Assembly: GCF_003576645.1 (NCBI RefSeq)
Contig: NC_044921.1
Span: forward strand, 27,425,796 to 27,489,795
Direction: 5' to 3'
DNA: 64,000 nucleotides
DNA from: Ipomoea triloba
Lineage: Eukaryota > Streptophyta > Magnoliopsida > Solanales > Convolvulaceae
The notes beneath the pieces are model-generated. The model had not been told where the DNA came from, ran no database searches, and saw only the letters and a program-made list of their open reading frames with translations. This document shows positions 1 to 9,495 of the stretch, in pieces. Every line of letters begins with the position of its first letter. Position 1 is the stretch's first letter. The translations under genes and the position numbers were made by a program.

Positions 1-789
1 ATGAAGGTTAAAAAAGTTAACCAAGTGCCTGTTCTCACTTCGATAGTGAAGGGTGTGAAGATTACCTTTGACCCTCCTAAGCTTGCAGATTACTCAGTTT
101 GCCGTTAGGAGGTGTGAGTCAGTATGAGCGTCGCTATTGGATTGAGACGCAGGAGGTGGGTTTCCGAGATTATTTGCGCTATATGATGGGGCGAGATGAG
201 GGCATCACATTGGATGCAGGCCTACTTAAGCATGACCTGACGGGCGAGCAAAGGATTTTAACCTTGCTAGTAGGAGAGAGTTTGTTACCGAACAGGAACA
301 ATAGTAAGGAGGTAGCGGGAATGGAGTGTACCTTTGCATATTTTCTGAAGCATCGGGTTAAGTTTGACTTGCCCAGTTTGATGATCTCTCATATGGAGTT
401 CTGCAAGACGGCCAAGCGTCGCAACCGACCCTATGGGATGATTCTGAGTTGGATCTTTCAGAAAAAGAGGATAAATGTGACCGGGGAGCTAGCTAGGCAC
501 CCGGTTCATAGCACTTTCAATGCGCCAAGTCTACAGTACTGTGGGCTGTTTCAAGTGGAAGGGAATGAGTATGTCATGGCTCACGAGTTGAGCAAGATGC
601 CAACGGGTGAGAGCAGGGAGCTTATAGAGCGTTTCCACATTCCCCACAAGAGGTTGAGAGGATTGGTCGCGCCCAGCAGGCCAGACAAGCGGGTAACGAT
701 GAGGAGGACGCCGAGTCTGAGGAAGAGTCCGAAGAAGAGAGGAGTCTGAGGATGAGATTGACCGAGAGCATCGGAGGAAGGAGCAGCAT
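1..789 (+). pseudogene. Inverted partial copy of the G1 accessory ORF
   Basis: This stretch is a close copy, in opposite orientation, of 2083-2958. It encodes the same protein as the minus-strand ORF at 1855-3183 but begins inside it and stops inside its acidic tail. Reading from base 1 the frame is lost near base 85 through a one-base loss relative to the other copy. A second frame is open from 99 to 749, and another one-base loss near 674 throws the acidic tail out of frame. It lacks the two 42-bp duplications seen in the minus copy, so it shows the unduplicated form. At 788 it abuts a Copia LTR end with no target duplication, so the junction is either a rearrangement or a misassembly. Confidence 0.75.
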
Positions 790-856
790 TTGCAAAATCT
801 TATACAAGTCTATTCACCCCCCCCTCTAGACTTGTACCCATCCCTTGGGACCAACA
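788..856 (+). mobile_element. Copia LTR 3' end fragment
   Basis: About 69 bp match the last bases of the C1/C2/C3 LTRs, including the C-rich run, the segment CTAGACTTGTACCC and the terminal CCAACA. The next base (857) begins G1 LTR sequence, so a Copia element once ended here inside the G1 3' LTR. The rest of that element is absent. Confidence 0.85.
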
Positions 857-1472
857 GATTTTAGTGGACATGATGGTTACCTCTTGAAGCACACTTCACC
901 CAAGAACTCTCAAACCTCCTCACAAAGCTTCACCTCCACCTTGATCATCTTTTCCCAAAAGATCCCCAAAAGAACAACATAAGAACTTGTATAAAGATTA
1001 TGAAAGTAACGTGATGCAAGGTCTATTCCTAGAGATAGATGCTTACCCAAGCCTTAACAATCCTAAAAGAGCAATCTTGCCTTGAATCTTGAAGATGAAA
1101 GTGTAGGATTCACTTTAGGGTTCTTTAGAGGTGAAAGGAGTAGATGGATTATTCTTGCAGGAAATGAAAAGGGAAATAGGGTTGTAAGAAAAAGCTTTTA
1201 TATTAGTAGGAAAAATCATTACATATTATGATGTATCAACTAGGGTAAGATATAAAATAATGCGCCCTTATAAAATGGGTCACACATTATTTATTATACT
1301 ATTAGTTTGTAAGGAGTAATTCTTCCAAGAAGAAATATATATATAGATTGGGCCATTATATAAATACCCTTACTTATAAGAATTGTAAGGATCCAAATTA
1401 GAAAAATCCCTTATAAGGATTAAATCAAGAATTGGGCTTGTGAATAAAATAAATAAATTCCGGGTTCAAGAA

Positions 1473-1516
<44 letters not shown>

Positions 1517-1592
1517 CCCAATTAAATCAAATAATTCATCCGGCGGAACGATTACCGGTCTCAAGGCTTGAACGAATTTACGGGGTGTTACA
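857..1592 (-). mobile_element. G1 Gypsy 3' LTR, truncated
   Basis: On the minus strand the LTR starts at 1592 with TGTAACACCCCG and runs down to 857, where the Copia end cuts it. Its first 28 bases match the start of the G3 LTR at 60485. The part at 857-919 matches 60429-60484. It is followed on the internal side by a polypurine tract, which makes it the 3' LTR of a minus-strand Gypsy element. A TA dinucleotide tract lies within it. Confidence 0.85.
1479..1514. repeat. (TA)n microsatellite
   Basis: About 18 uninterrupted TA units lie inside the G1 LTR fragment. Confidence 0.95.
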
Positions 1593-1605
1593 CTCTACCC
1601 CCCTT
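1593..1605 (-). promoter_or_regulatory. G1 polypurine tract
   Basis: The minus strand reads AAGGGGGGTAGAG directly before the LTR start TGTAACACC. This is the expected plus-strand priming site of an LTR element and fixes the orientation of G1. Confidence 0.8.
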
Positions 1606-1854
1606 AAAAGGAGTTTCGCCCCCAAAGCTCATAGCTCACGGGAACTTGAAACGGAACGGTTCAAGGAAACAAGGAATCGATCGAAGGTTAAAGGAAAAAG
1701 GATTGCCCAACCAAACTAAAGAGCATACTACACCGCTACCTCTTAACCTCCTAACTTACCCAACTCATGCATAGCATGCAAGAACTAAACTAACTACTCA
1801 CCTAGGTCAAAAGGGTTCCTAATAAGAAGCTATTACGAGTATGAAAACTCCCAA

Positions 1855-3183
1855 CTAACCTGGGTGGCCTCCTTGTGACGAACTGCCTGGACCCTGAAAA
1901 GGATAAGGATGCAGATACTCGGGTGGAACCTCGATGCCTAGGTTGGCCTCGATGAAACCCAAGCGCTGAAAACCGCGATCCACTCTCAAGTCTAGCGATG
2001 TGAACCTAGCCTCCACCATCCGATGCATCTCCTGCAGCTGTAGGAGTACATGGTCAACTGGCGGCGCTGAAGCCATAGGGTCATGCTGCTCCTTCCTTCG
2101 ATGCTCTCGGTCAATCTCATCCTCAGACTCCTCATCTTCTTCGGACTCTTCCTCAGACTCGGCGTCCTCTTCATCGTTACCCGCTTGTCTGGCCTGCTGG
2201 GGCGCGACCAATCCTCTCAACCTCTTGTGGGGAATGTGGAAAGGCGCGACCAATCCTCTCAACCTCTTGTGGGGAATGTGGAAACGCTCTATAAGCTCCC
2301 TGCTCTCACCCGTTGGCATCTTGCTCAACTCGTGAGCCTCCCTGCTCTCACCCGTTGGCATCTTGCTCAACTCGTGAGCCATGACATACTCATTCCCTTC
2401 CACTTGAAACAGCCCACAGTACTGTAGACTTGGCGCATTGAAAGTGCTATGAACCGGGTGCCTAGCTAGCTCCCCGGTCACATTTATCCTCTTTTTCTGA
2501 AAGATCCAACTCAGAATCATCCCATAGGGTCGGTTGCGACGCTTGGCCGTCTTGCAGAACTCCATATGAGAGATCATCAAACTGGGCAAGTCAAACTTAA
2601 CCCGATGCTTAAGAAAATATGCAAAGGTACACTCCATTCCCGCTACCTCCTTACTATTGTTCCTGTTCGGTAACAAACTCTCTCCTACTAGCAAGGTTAA
2701 AATCCTTTGCTCGCCCGTCAGGTCATGCTTAGTAGGCCTGTCATCCAATGTGATGCCCTCATCTCGCCCCATCATATAGCGCAAATAATCTCGGAAACCC
2801 ACCTCTTGCGTCTCAATCCAATAGCGACGCTCATACTGACTCACACCTCCTAACGGCAAACTGAGTAATCTGGCAAGCTTAGGAGGGTCAAAGGTAATCT
2901 TCACACCCTTCACTATCGAAGTGAGAACAGGCACTTGGTTAACTTTATTAACCTTCATATTCTGATAAAACTGATGGACCAAATTGGGATAAACTACGTT
3001 CTCAATCCGCAGGAATTGTTCCAACAAGCCTTGGAAATTTAGCATGTTCACGAGTTCAGGTGAGAAATGTAATGGGTCAAGAGCCTTACCATCGATAATA
3101 GAATATTGGATGTTGCTCTGACCTTCACATTCTCCAGCCTGATTTCTTCTTGGCATGTTTGCAGCTGTTGCCCACTGACCCAC
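1855..3183 (-). CDS. G1 accessory ORF, plant-transposon-type domain protein
   Basis: The ORF reads as 442 codons. Two 14-residue duplications come from 42-bp tandem copies at 2201-2284 and 2296-2379; these are absent from the inverted copy at 1-789, so the true length is probably near 414. Residues about 30-250 resemble the domain I know as the putative plant transposon protein domain (PF20167 from memory). Matching points are FYQNMKV, then VKGVKITFDPPKL, then a helical stretch ending in RPYGMILSWIF. A strongly acidic Glu/Asp/Ser tract and a helical C-terminal segment follow. No protease, reverse transcriptase or integrase motif is present. It lies between the gag remnant and the polypurine tract of G1, so it is part of the element and not a host gene. 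Function is unknown. The start was taken at the first ATG; a second lies nine codons in. Confidence 0.7.
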   Translation of the reverse strand: MGQWATAANMPRRNQAGECEGQSNIQYSIIDGKALDPLHFSPELVNMLNFQGLLEQFLRIENVVYPNLVHQFYQNMKVNKVNQVPVLTSIVKGVKITFDPPKLARLLSLPLGGVSQYERRYWIETQEVGFRDYLRYMMGRDEGITLDDRPTKHDLTGEQRILTLLVGESLLPNRNNSKEVAGMECTFAYFLKHRVKFDLPSLMISHMEFCKTAKRRNRPYGMILSWIFQKKRINVTGELARHPVHSTFNAPSLQYCGLFQVEGNEYVMAHELSKMPTGESREAHELSKMPTGESRELIERFHIPHKRLRGLVAPFHIPHKRLRGLVAPQQARQAGNDEEDAESEEESEEDEESEDEIDREHRRKEQHDPMASAPPVDHVLLQLQEMHRMVEARFTSLDLRVDRGFQRLGFIEANLGIEVPPEYLHPYPFQGPGSSSQGGHPG

Positions 3184-3989
3184 CTGCTATAGTAGGGATG
3201 AACCAGAAGCATATAAGAGATGCACCGGCGTGTGTCGTTAGCGATGGACGATGGGCTTGTCTGCTTCGTTGACGGAGAAGATCCACGGAGACCACTGGGC
3301 TGCTTGCTGCTACGGGGGAGGAGGACGGAACAAAAGAGCCGATTGATCAAGAGATAGGGTTTAAATCTAAGTGAGAGCGAGAAATGACGCATGTACCCTT
3401 TGACCTTGCGGAACTCTTCTACGGAAGCTCACACACCGCTGGTTCGCTACGCTCCTCCTAGCGGAGCTGGTTCACAGAAGGCCTTGGTCCGTTGCTCTTT
3501 TCCACACGCACACACGGATCACTTCCACGGAGTGCCCTGCTCCGTTCCCTTTCCGTAAGGACTCATTCACCCGGAATAAAATAAAAACGCGACCGTGCGG
3601 CCTAGGACTAACGAGTTAATACAGTTGGATGGTCCGAACCCTCTGCCATTGGTCCTTGGATGCAGGTTCGAGTCTTAGTGTCAACATCGGTCCCCTTTTG
3701 CTTGATCCCTCCTTTCTTCCTTTTTGTTTCCTCGGTCCTGACTTCACGAACTTCTTGATCGCATCCCACGAGATCGGATCTTCAAACTTACTACCTAAAC
3801 GCTACCTAAGCTCCCTAGCTAACGGAAGATCGCCTAAGGGTCGCTTAAAGGTCTAACTATCTACATGCACCTTAGAGAAAAAGGTCCTAAAGCACCTATA
3901 TGCCATGTAATTAGAGATTAGGCTCGGAGATTACCTTCATTGAGCCCACTAGCCTTTGCCTGAGTCCGACCCATCACAAAGATCTTCTT
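3184..3989. other. G1 spacer between gag remnant and accessory ORF
   Basis: No convincing gene is present. On the minus strand the gag frame continues past its TAG at 3990 for about 27 codons (segment IFVMGRTQAKAS). This resembles the linker that precedes protease in G3 (LLIMNKSQAESY), and then homology stops. Protease, reverse transcriptase and integrase are missing. A tRNA-like pair of boxes is noted at 3623-3675. Short plus-strand ORFs here look like chance. Confidence 0.6.
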
Positions 3990-4294
3990 CTACTGCGGCC
4001 CGGCCTGCTGCACTCGGCCTCCACTCAGCTTGCTTCCACCACTACCCTCGGGCTCCTTGAAAGATCGGGTCGCCATGGGGACTCCCGGGGTCACACTCGG
4101 TCTGGACTGGGATAATCCTCCCTTCCGGGAGATGCACTCATAAGCTCTGTGCCCTCGCTGACCGCAACTAAAACACTCGACCAAAAACCCTTCACAGTCC
4201 TTCCCTGGGTGGTCCTTCCCACACCTCCTACAGTAGAAGTGTCGCTCTCGGATCCCGTCACCCCTCGGTCCTTGCCCCAGGCCAGGGCGGAAAG
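3990..4294 (-). pseudogene. gag: G1 gag fragment with double zinc knuckle
   Basis: The minus strand encodes two CCHC-type knuckles, CRRCGKDHPGKDC and CFSCGQRGHRAYEC, the typical nucleic-acid-binding end of a Gypsy Gag. The upstream capsid part is missing because the C1 LTR begins at 4295. The frame ends in TAG at 3990-3992, just after a Gly/Ser-rich tail. The sequence beyond it still looks like the Gag-protease linker, so the TAG may be a later mutation. It is the G1 gag remnant and is not expressed as a whole protein. Confidence 0.75.
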
Positions 4295-5930
4295 TGTTAG
4301 GAACATACTGTAATAGGTTTTGATGATACCAAATGTAATGCTCAATCCCCTAAGTCTCGATAGATAGGAAATATATGTATGTTCGACAAGTAAACTAAGA
4401 GCGAAAATACAACCGGGTAATTGAGCTCAACTCGGAAATTATTTAAGCTTAAGGTGAACTTGTTTGAACATCTTAGAAGTTTCGTGTTGTAAGCTTATAG
4501 ATAGATCAGAAGAAGGCACGAGGCATCACTAGAGGAATAAGGGTCTGCGAGACATCAACTAAGTCTCGAGACATAAGCAGAGTTCGAGAGATGGAATCTC
4601 TCGAAACATCAATCCAGTTCGAGACATGAGATCGAGACATCAATTTTTGGTCTCGATAGACTAGCACTTCTCCAATGAACTGAACGGTAGTTAACACGCA
4701 TAGATAAAGTAATCTAAGTTTGGAGAAAAAGAATATCATGGAGATAAAATATTAAGGAGGTGCTGACAGAGTATTATGGGAAAATAGAACAGCCGGAAGT
4801 GGATGCCACGTCAGAACTCCACAACCAACGGATAGAAGATGCACCAATCAGATGTCGGTCTTATTCCCTAAAACGAGGATCAATGGGAATATAAAAAGAG
4901 TAACTTTTACCAAAAGAAGTAAGTGAAGTATGGACTCAAGATAGTGGAATATGGGATATTCATTACAAGACAAAAGGTTCAAGTTACAAGACCACCACTC
5001 CATGAAACATGCTAAATATATGCAAGTCCCATGATCGGTATGGGAGACAGATTTCAAACGAAATAATTTTCCCTCCAACGGAATTATTCCTCAACTCTCA
5101 TATATAAGGACGTGAAGACACAAATTCAGAGGTTCGAAAAATTCAAGCTATCATAAGAGGTGTCTAGTTCAAACATTCAAAAGTGCAAGTGCTTAATCTG
5201 GAATATCATACTTGATATTCATAACAGCGAGAAAACACATCTTAGTGTTTTGAGAGAGTTACAAAGCTTAAACTACTACACATCTAGAAGGTGACCAAAG
5301 TTGCACTACAAGGAAGATTATCCAACGAAAGCTTTTGGTCAGATTGGAGATTGTTACACTCAACTTGTGACAACTGGAACAACCTTGCTTTGGAGAAGAC
5401 AAGAAGAGGCAGAGTAACCTAGGAGCTGTCTTGTGAAGATCCTGAGGCTTGAGGCGGGCTTGGTGATCAAAGCTCAAGTGCTCGAGAGGTGGAGTAACAA
5501 GAAGCGGGGCGAAAAACCTTAGGCTTGAGGCGGGCTTCGTGATCAAAGCTCAAGCGCTCGATATTGTACTAAAAAGGGAAGTTTTAGTGCAATCCTTCTA
5601 GGGAGTTTCTAGAAGAAGAGTGGACGTAGGCGGGTTGGCCGAACCACTTAAAATTCTCTCTCGCATTTACTTTCTGTTTTTACCTCTCGCTAACTATCTC
5701 TCGAACTGCACTGCATATAACCACACCTCTCGAACTAACTCAAACTCGTGCAAATTAAAAGGGGATAACTTTTCCGCTGCGCATAAAACTTTGTCTTTAT
5801 CTTGTGAGGTATCGAACCTAAACATCCTAAGTCCAATACACACGAGAGGTCGAAAAAGATTTGCAAAAATCTTATACAAGTCTATTCACCCCCCCCTCTA
5901 GACTTGTACCCCATCCCCTTGGGACCAACA
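4295..5930 (+). repeat. C1 left LTR
   Basis: It begins TGTTAGGAACATAC and ends GGGACCAACA, 1,636 bp. It contains many TCGAGA-type motifs, including a hairpin at 4583-4605 (ten-base arms, three-base loop), and the presumed promoter near 5101. It is followed by a primer-binding site. Confidence 0.92.
5060..5109 (+). promoter_or_regulatory. LTR promoter: inverted repeat plus TATA box
   Basis: TATATAAGG lies at 5101-5109, about 190 bp after the position where the LTR repeat motifs give way to unique sequence. Ten bases upstream is an inverted repeat whose arms are 5060-5068 and 5082-5090. It is perfect in the other LTRs (GGAATAATT/AATTATTCC) and has one change here. The same arrangement stands at 18828, 28514 and 59135. 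The TATA role is inferred from position and consensus. Confidence 0.6.
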
Positions 5931-5932
5931 AT

Positions 5933-5944
5933 TAGTATCAGAGC
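5933..5944 (+). promoter_or_regulatory. C1 primer-binding site, one mismatch
   Basis: TAGTATCAGAGC lies two bases after the LTR. The C2, C3 and G3 versions read TGGTATCAGAGC, the complement of initiator Met-tRNA. C1 has G to A at the second position, which would weaken priming. Confidence 0.85.
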
Positions 5945-6042
5945 AAGCTCTCTGATCGATATAAACCTTTGTTTATATTGCCTAGAGATCCTTCTTTGAA
6001 AAATCTTTTAAAAAGTTTTCAAAGCACGAGATAATTTTCAAT

Positions 6043-8280
6043 ATGGACAGCATGTTGTCGAGACATCCCCTTTTTTATCTTAGCAGGTTCGATGACTGGA
6101 AGACACGCATGCTTGCGTACTTATCAGCCCTCCATGTTGAGATGGCCGAGGTTATATCAACTGGACCAGTCAAGATCTTAATGGTCAACACTTCTGCAGA
6201 GCAAACCAAAGACACACCAAAGTACGTACCAAAACCTAAGGAAGAATGGACGAGTGATGATAGGAAGAGAAACAACCTTGACAACATTTCCAAGGATATC
6301 CTCTTCAGAGCTATAGACGAAACCATCTTCCCAAGAGTCAGAAAGTGCACCACGGCAAAAAAGGTATGGGATACTTTGATGTTGATTGGTGAAGGTGATG
6401 AACAGGAAAAGGAGAACAAGCTCATTGTGGCAATGAAGAAGTTCGAGGACTTCAAGATGAAGCCAGGAGAGAGCATCGACAGCATGGAATCTCGGTTCAT
6501 GAAGTTGTCAACCGAGATTAGTGATCTCAAGAAGGAGATCCCACAAAAGGAGCTAAACCTGAAGGTCTTACGAGGCCTTACCAAGGAGTGGGAGATGAAG
6601 GTGATCACAATGCGCGATCATAGGGATCTGAAGAACACCACAACCGACCAACTATTTAGAGATCTCAAAGCCTTCGAATTTGAGATGTTTCCGAAAGATG
6701 AGGACGTGGTGGACAGACGGAATGTGGCACTGGTTGCTGACCAACCATCCACCTCCTCAAGGTCAGATCCTAATCCCACAAATCTCTTATCTGACGAACA
6801 ATTTGCTCTTTTTATGAGAAAATTCAGGAAGTTCATGAAGAAGACACCGGAGAGCAATACAAGTTCACCTTCCTCCTCAAGAAGGAAAAATGAAAGATAT
6901 CCATCCAGAAGGACGGAGGAAGAAAACCAAGGTCTATGCTATAACTGCAGGAAACCGGGGCATTTCAAGGCCGAATGTCCTTACCTACCAGTAAGCAAAT
7001 ATCAAGACCAAGAATGCAAGGATTCCAGGAAGAAAGAGGAATCCAGAGAGAAGCCAACACAATGAGGCTTCAAAAGTTCATCAAAGACGCATTCGCGCAG
7101 GAAGGCGCTTGTGGCTGAGGAACTTGAGAAGGCAATCGAGGAGTCCGAGACATCAAGCTCCAGCGAGAGCAGCAGCAACTCAGAGGATGAGAGGGGGCTC
7201 ATCTGTTTATACACTACAGAAGAGGAGGATCAATGCTTAATGGCTATTAGCAATGAGGTAACCTCCACTTCTACATCTCGCTGCTCTATCTCTACTTCCC
7301 AATGTTCTTCTTTTAGAAGCAATGAGGATCCCTTCGAGACCATGGAATTACTCAGGAGGGACCTCAACATCGCTAATAGCACTCATGCTAAAGTTCTGGA
7401 GGAGAACAGCAGACTAATTGCTGAAAGAGAAATGCTTAAGAATGTTTCGAAAGAGAATTCATAGCTAAATCTCAAAGTAAGCAATTTAGAAGCTGAAATA
7501 ATCCAACTTAAGGAAGAGTGCAAAGCTTGAGAGGCTAGAGAGCTTAATCTTAGAGAGGTTATTGCATCGTTTACTAATTCCTCCAAAGCAGTGGAGAAAA
7601 TGGTAAATGATCATAGACCTACGAATGATAGAACCGGACTTGGGTTCCGTCAGAACTGTCTCTCTCGAGATAAGCAGACCAACGGTTTGGGAACTTCTAG
7701 TAATGGAGGATCTCAATCCAAACCGAATAAAGGTCATAAAGGACCAACAGGAAAGACCAGGGTAGCTATTCACAAACCGTCCCTATACACCAGCAATGGA
7801 AAGCATAGGAAAGCTACGAAGAATGGCCGGGTTAACAATATCGAAAGATCACCTAGCTATCTCTCGCAAGGCCATTTCGAGTACAAAAGAAGCTACATTC
7901 CATATAATGCGCCTCAAGGCAAATATGGAAGGTCTGAGATCCATAGAGTTAGGAACTCACGGATGGAGGAAGGCAGACACTACCCATCTGATGAGGATTG
8001 GTCACAAGAATATGAACCGTGGAATAAACCTCAGTTTCAACGGTACCACGTGACCAAACAGGCCATGAAGGGCATGGTGCGTAAGTTCGAGGTCAAGCCT
8101 CAACCTAAGCTGATTTATGCACCTAAGAGGCCTAGAGTCTTTGCTAGCATTCCTTATGATTATCAATCGTATAACAGCTACATTGCACCTAGGCCTGGAG
8201 TAATGGGTCCAAGGTATAAATGGATGCCTAAACTTACTAACCAACCAGGACCCAAAGTTTGGGTACCTAAATCTGCTTGA
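6043..8280 (+). pseudogene. gag: C1 gag, interrupted by three stops
   Basis: The reading frame starts at an ATG about 110 bp after the LTR. The first 340 codons contain the UBN2/Copia-type gag region and a CCHC knuckle, CYNCRKPGHFKAEC, at residues 299-312. In-frame stops stand at 7063 (GGA to TGA against C2), 7462 (GAG to TAG) and 7528 (CAA to TGA). The frame then runs to TGA at 8278-8280. The middle part is Ser/Glu-rich with a coiled-coil-like region around 7340-7560, and the C-terminal part is basic and aromatic. The whole is about 745 codons, longer than simple Copia Gag, as in Sireviruses. Gag packages element RNA in cytoplasmic particles. The same layout is seen in C2 and C3. Confidence 0.85.
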
Positions 8281-9495
8281 TTTGCATGCAGGACACCAGG
8301 GACGTATGGTTCATTGACAATGGATGTTCGAGACATATGACGAGAAATCTAACATTGATAGAGAACATCCACCCTATCGAAGGTCCCTTGGTGACATTTG
8401 GAGACAACGAGAAGAAAGGACACACGAAGGCTGTTGGTGAGATTCATAAGAATGAGAAAGGACACACGAAGGCTGTTGGTGAGATTCATAAGAATGATTT
8501 GGTGATCAAGGAGGCTGTTGGTGAGATTCATAAGAATGATTTGGTGATCAAGGAAGTATTTGGTGAGATTCATAAGAATGATTTGGTGATCAAGGAAGTA
8601 TCCTACGAGATTCATAAGAATGATTTGGTGATCAAGGAAGTATCCTACGTTGAAGGGCTCAATGATTTGGTGATCAAGGAAGTATCCTACGTTGAAGGGC
8701 TCAAATTCAATCTCCTTAGCACGAGCCAATTCTGTGACAAGGGCTACAAAGTTATTTTCACCAAAAGCAAGTGCCAGATCATACAAGAAGAATCTCTCGA
8801 AGTCGTCCTGGAAGCAGCAAGGAAAGGAAACATGTACATAGTGGATTGGAGATCTGCCAAACCTCTTTCAAAACCAAAGCCGAGACATCGTCTACCAGAC
8901 CACTAAGTCTTCTTCATATGGACTTATTTGGCCCGGTGGATCCACCCAACATGAGAGGAAGGAAGTACACTCTTGTGGTAGTAGATGAGTACACAAGATT
9001 CACCTGGACCGTATTCTTAACCAAGAAAAGCGAGACAAAAGTTGCCCTATCAAATCTTTTCAAGCAAGTTCAAGTTGAGAAGGATGTCTCGATACTCAAG
9101 ATTCGGTCAGATCAAGGTGGAGAGTTCGTTAACCAAGTGATCGAGAGCTACTGCAGCGAGAACGGGATTCATCATCAGTTGTCAGCTGCTCGAACACCTC
9201 AACAGAACGGCGTTGCTGAAAGGAGGAACAGAACTCTCAAGGAAGCTGCAAGGACCATGCTCTCACAAGCCAACATATCACAAGGATTTTGGGCAGAAGC
9301 CGTAAACACAGCGTGCTATACCCAAAATCGGTCCTTGATCGTGAAAGGAGTCGGAAAGACTCCATATGAGTTGTGGAATGGCAGGAAACCTAATGTAAGC
9401 TACTTTCATACATTCGGATGCAAATGCTATGTCCACAACAATGGAAAGACTCAGTTAAGAGCCTTTGACGAAAAGGCAGACGATGGAGTATTTCT
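8277..9495 (+). pseudogene. pol: C1 pol, 5' part: protease and integrase with deletion
   Basis: Pol opens in the -1 frame over the gag stop. The protease motif reads FIDNGCSRHMT, where C2 and C3 have FIDSGCSRHMT, so the DSG active site is altered. A staircase of 42-bp duplications occupies about 8415-8705. Near 8862 a loss of about 185 bp relative to C2 removes the gag-pre-integrase end and the integrase zinc-binding region (the CEAC part) and shifts the frame. The catalytic core follows in another frame with its three acidic residues in HMDLFGP, RSDQGGEF and VAERRNRTLKE. The piece ends at a single N. Confidence 0.85.
8415..8705 (+). other. Staircase of 42-bp duplications
   Basis: Successive 42-bp blocks overlap the preceding text and each advances by a few bases, adding 14 residues per step in pol. 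C2 and C3 have single-copy sequence here. It is probably untrimmed contig overlap and not biology. Confidence 0.8.

Noticed and set aside
1855..3183. Host gene
   Set aside because: It lies between a gag remnant and the polypurine tract of G1, on the same strand, and has a second fragment nearby.
3629..3856. Plus-strand ORF of 75 codons
   Set aside because: It lies in the untranslated part of a minus-strand element, with no recognisable domain and no second copy.
5931..6042. tRNA gene at the TATCAGAGC motif
   Set aside because: Only the 12-base primer-binding match is present, with no tRNA fold. The same holds at the other primer-binding sites.
8269..8290. Programmed -1 frameshift between gag and pol
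   Set aside because: The overlap of the two frames is only about a dozen bases and contains no slippery heptamer.
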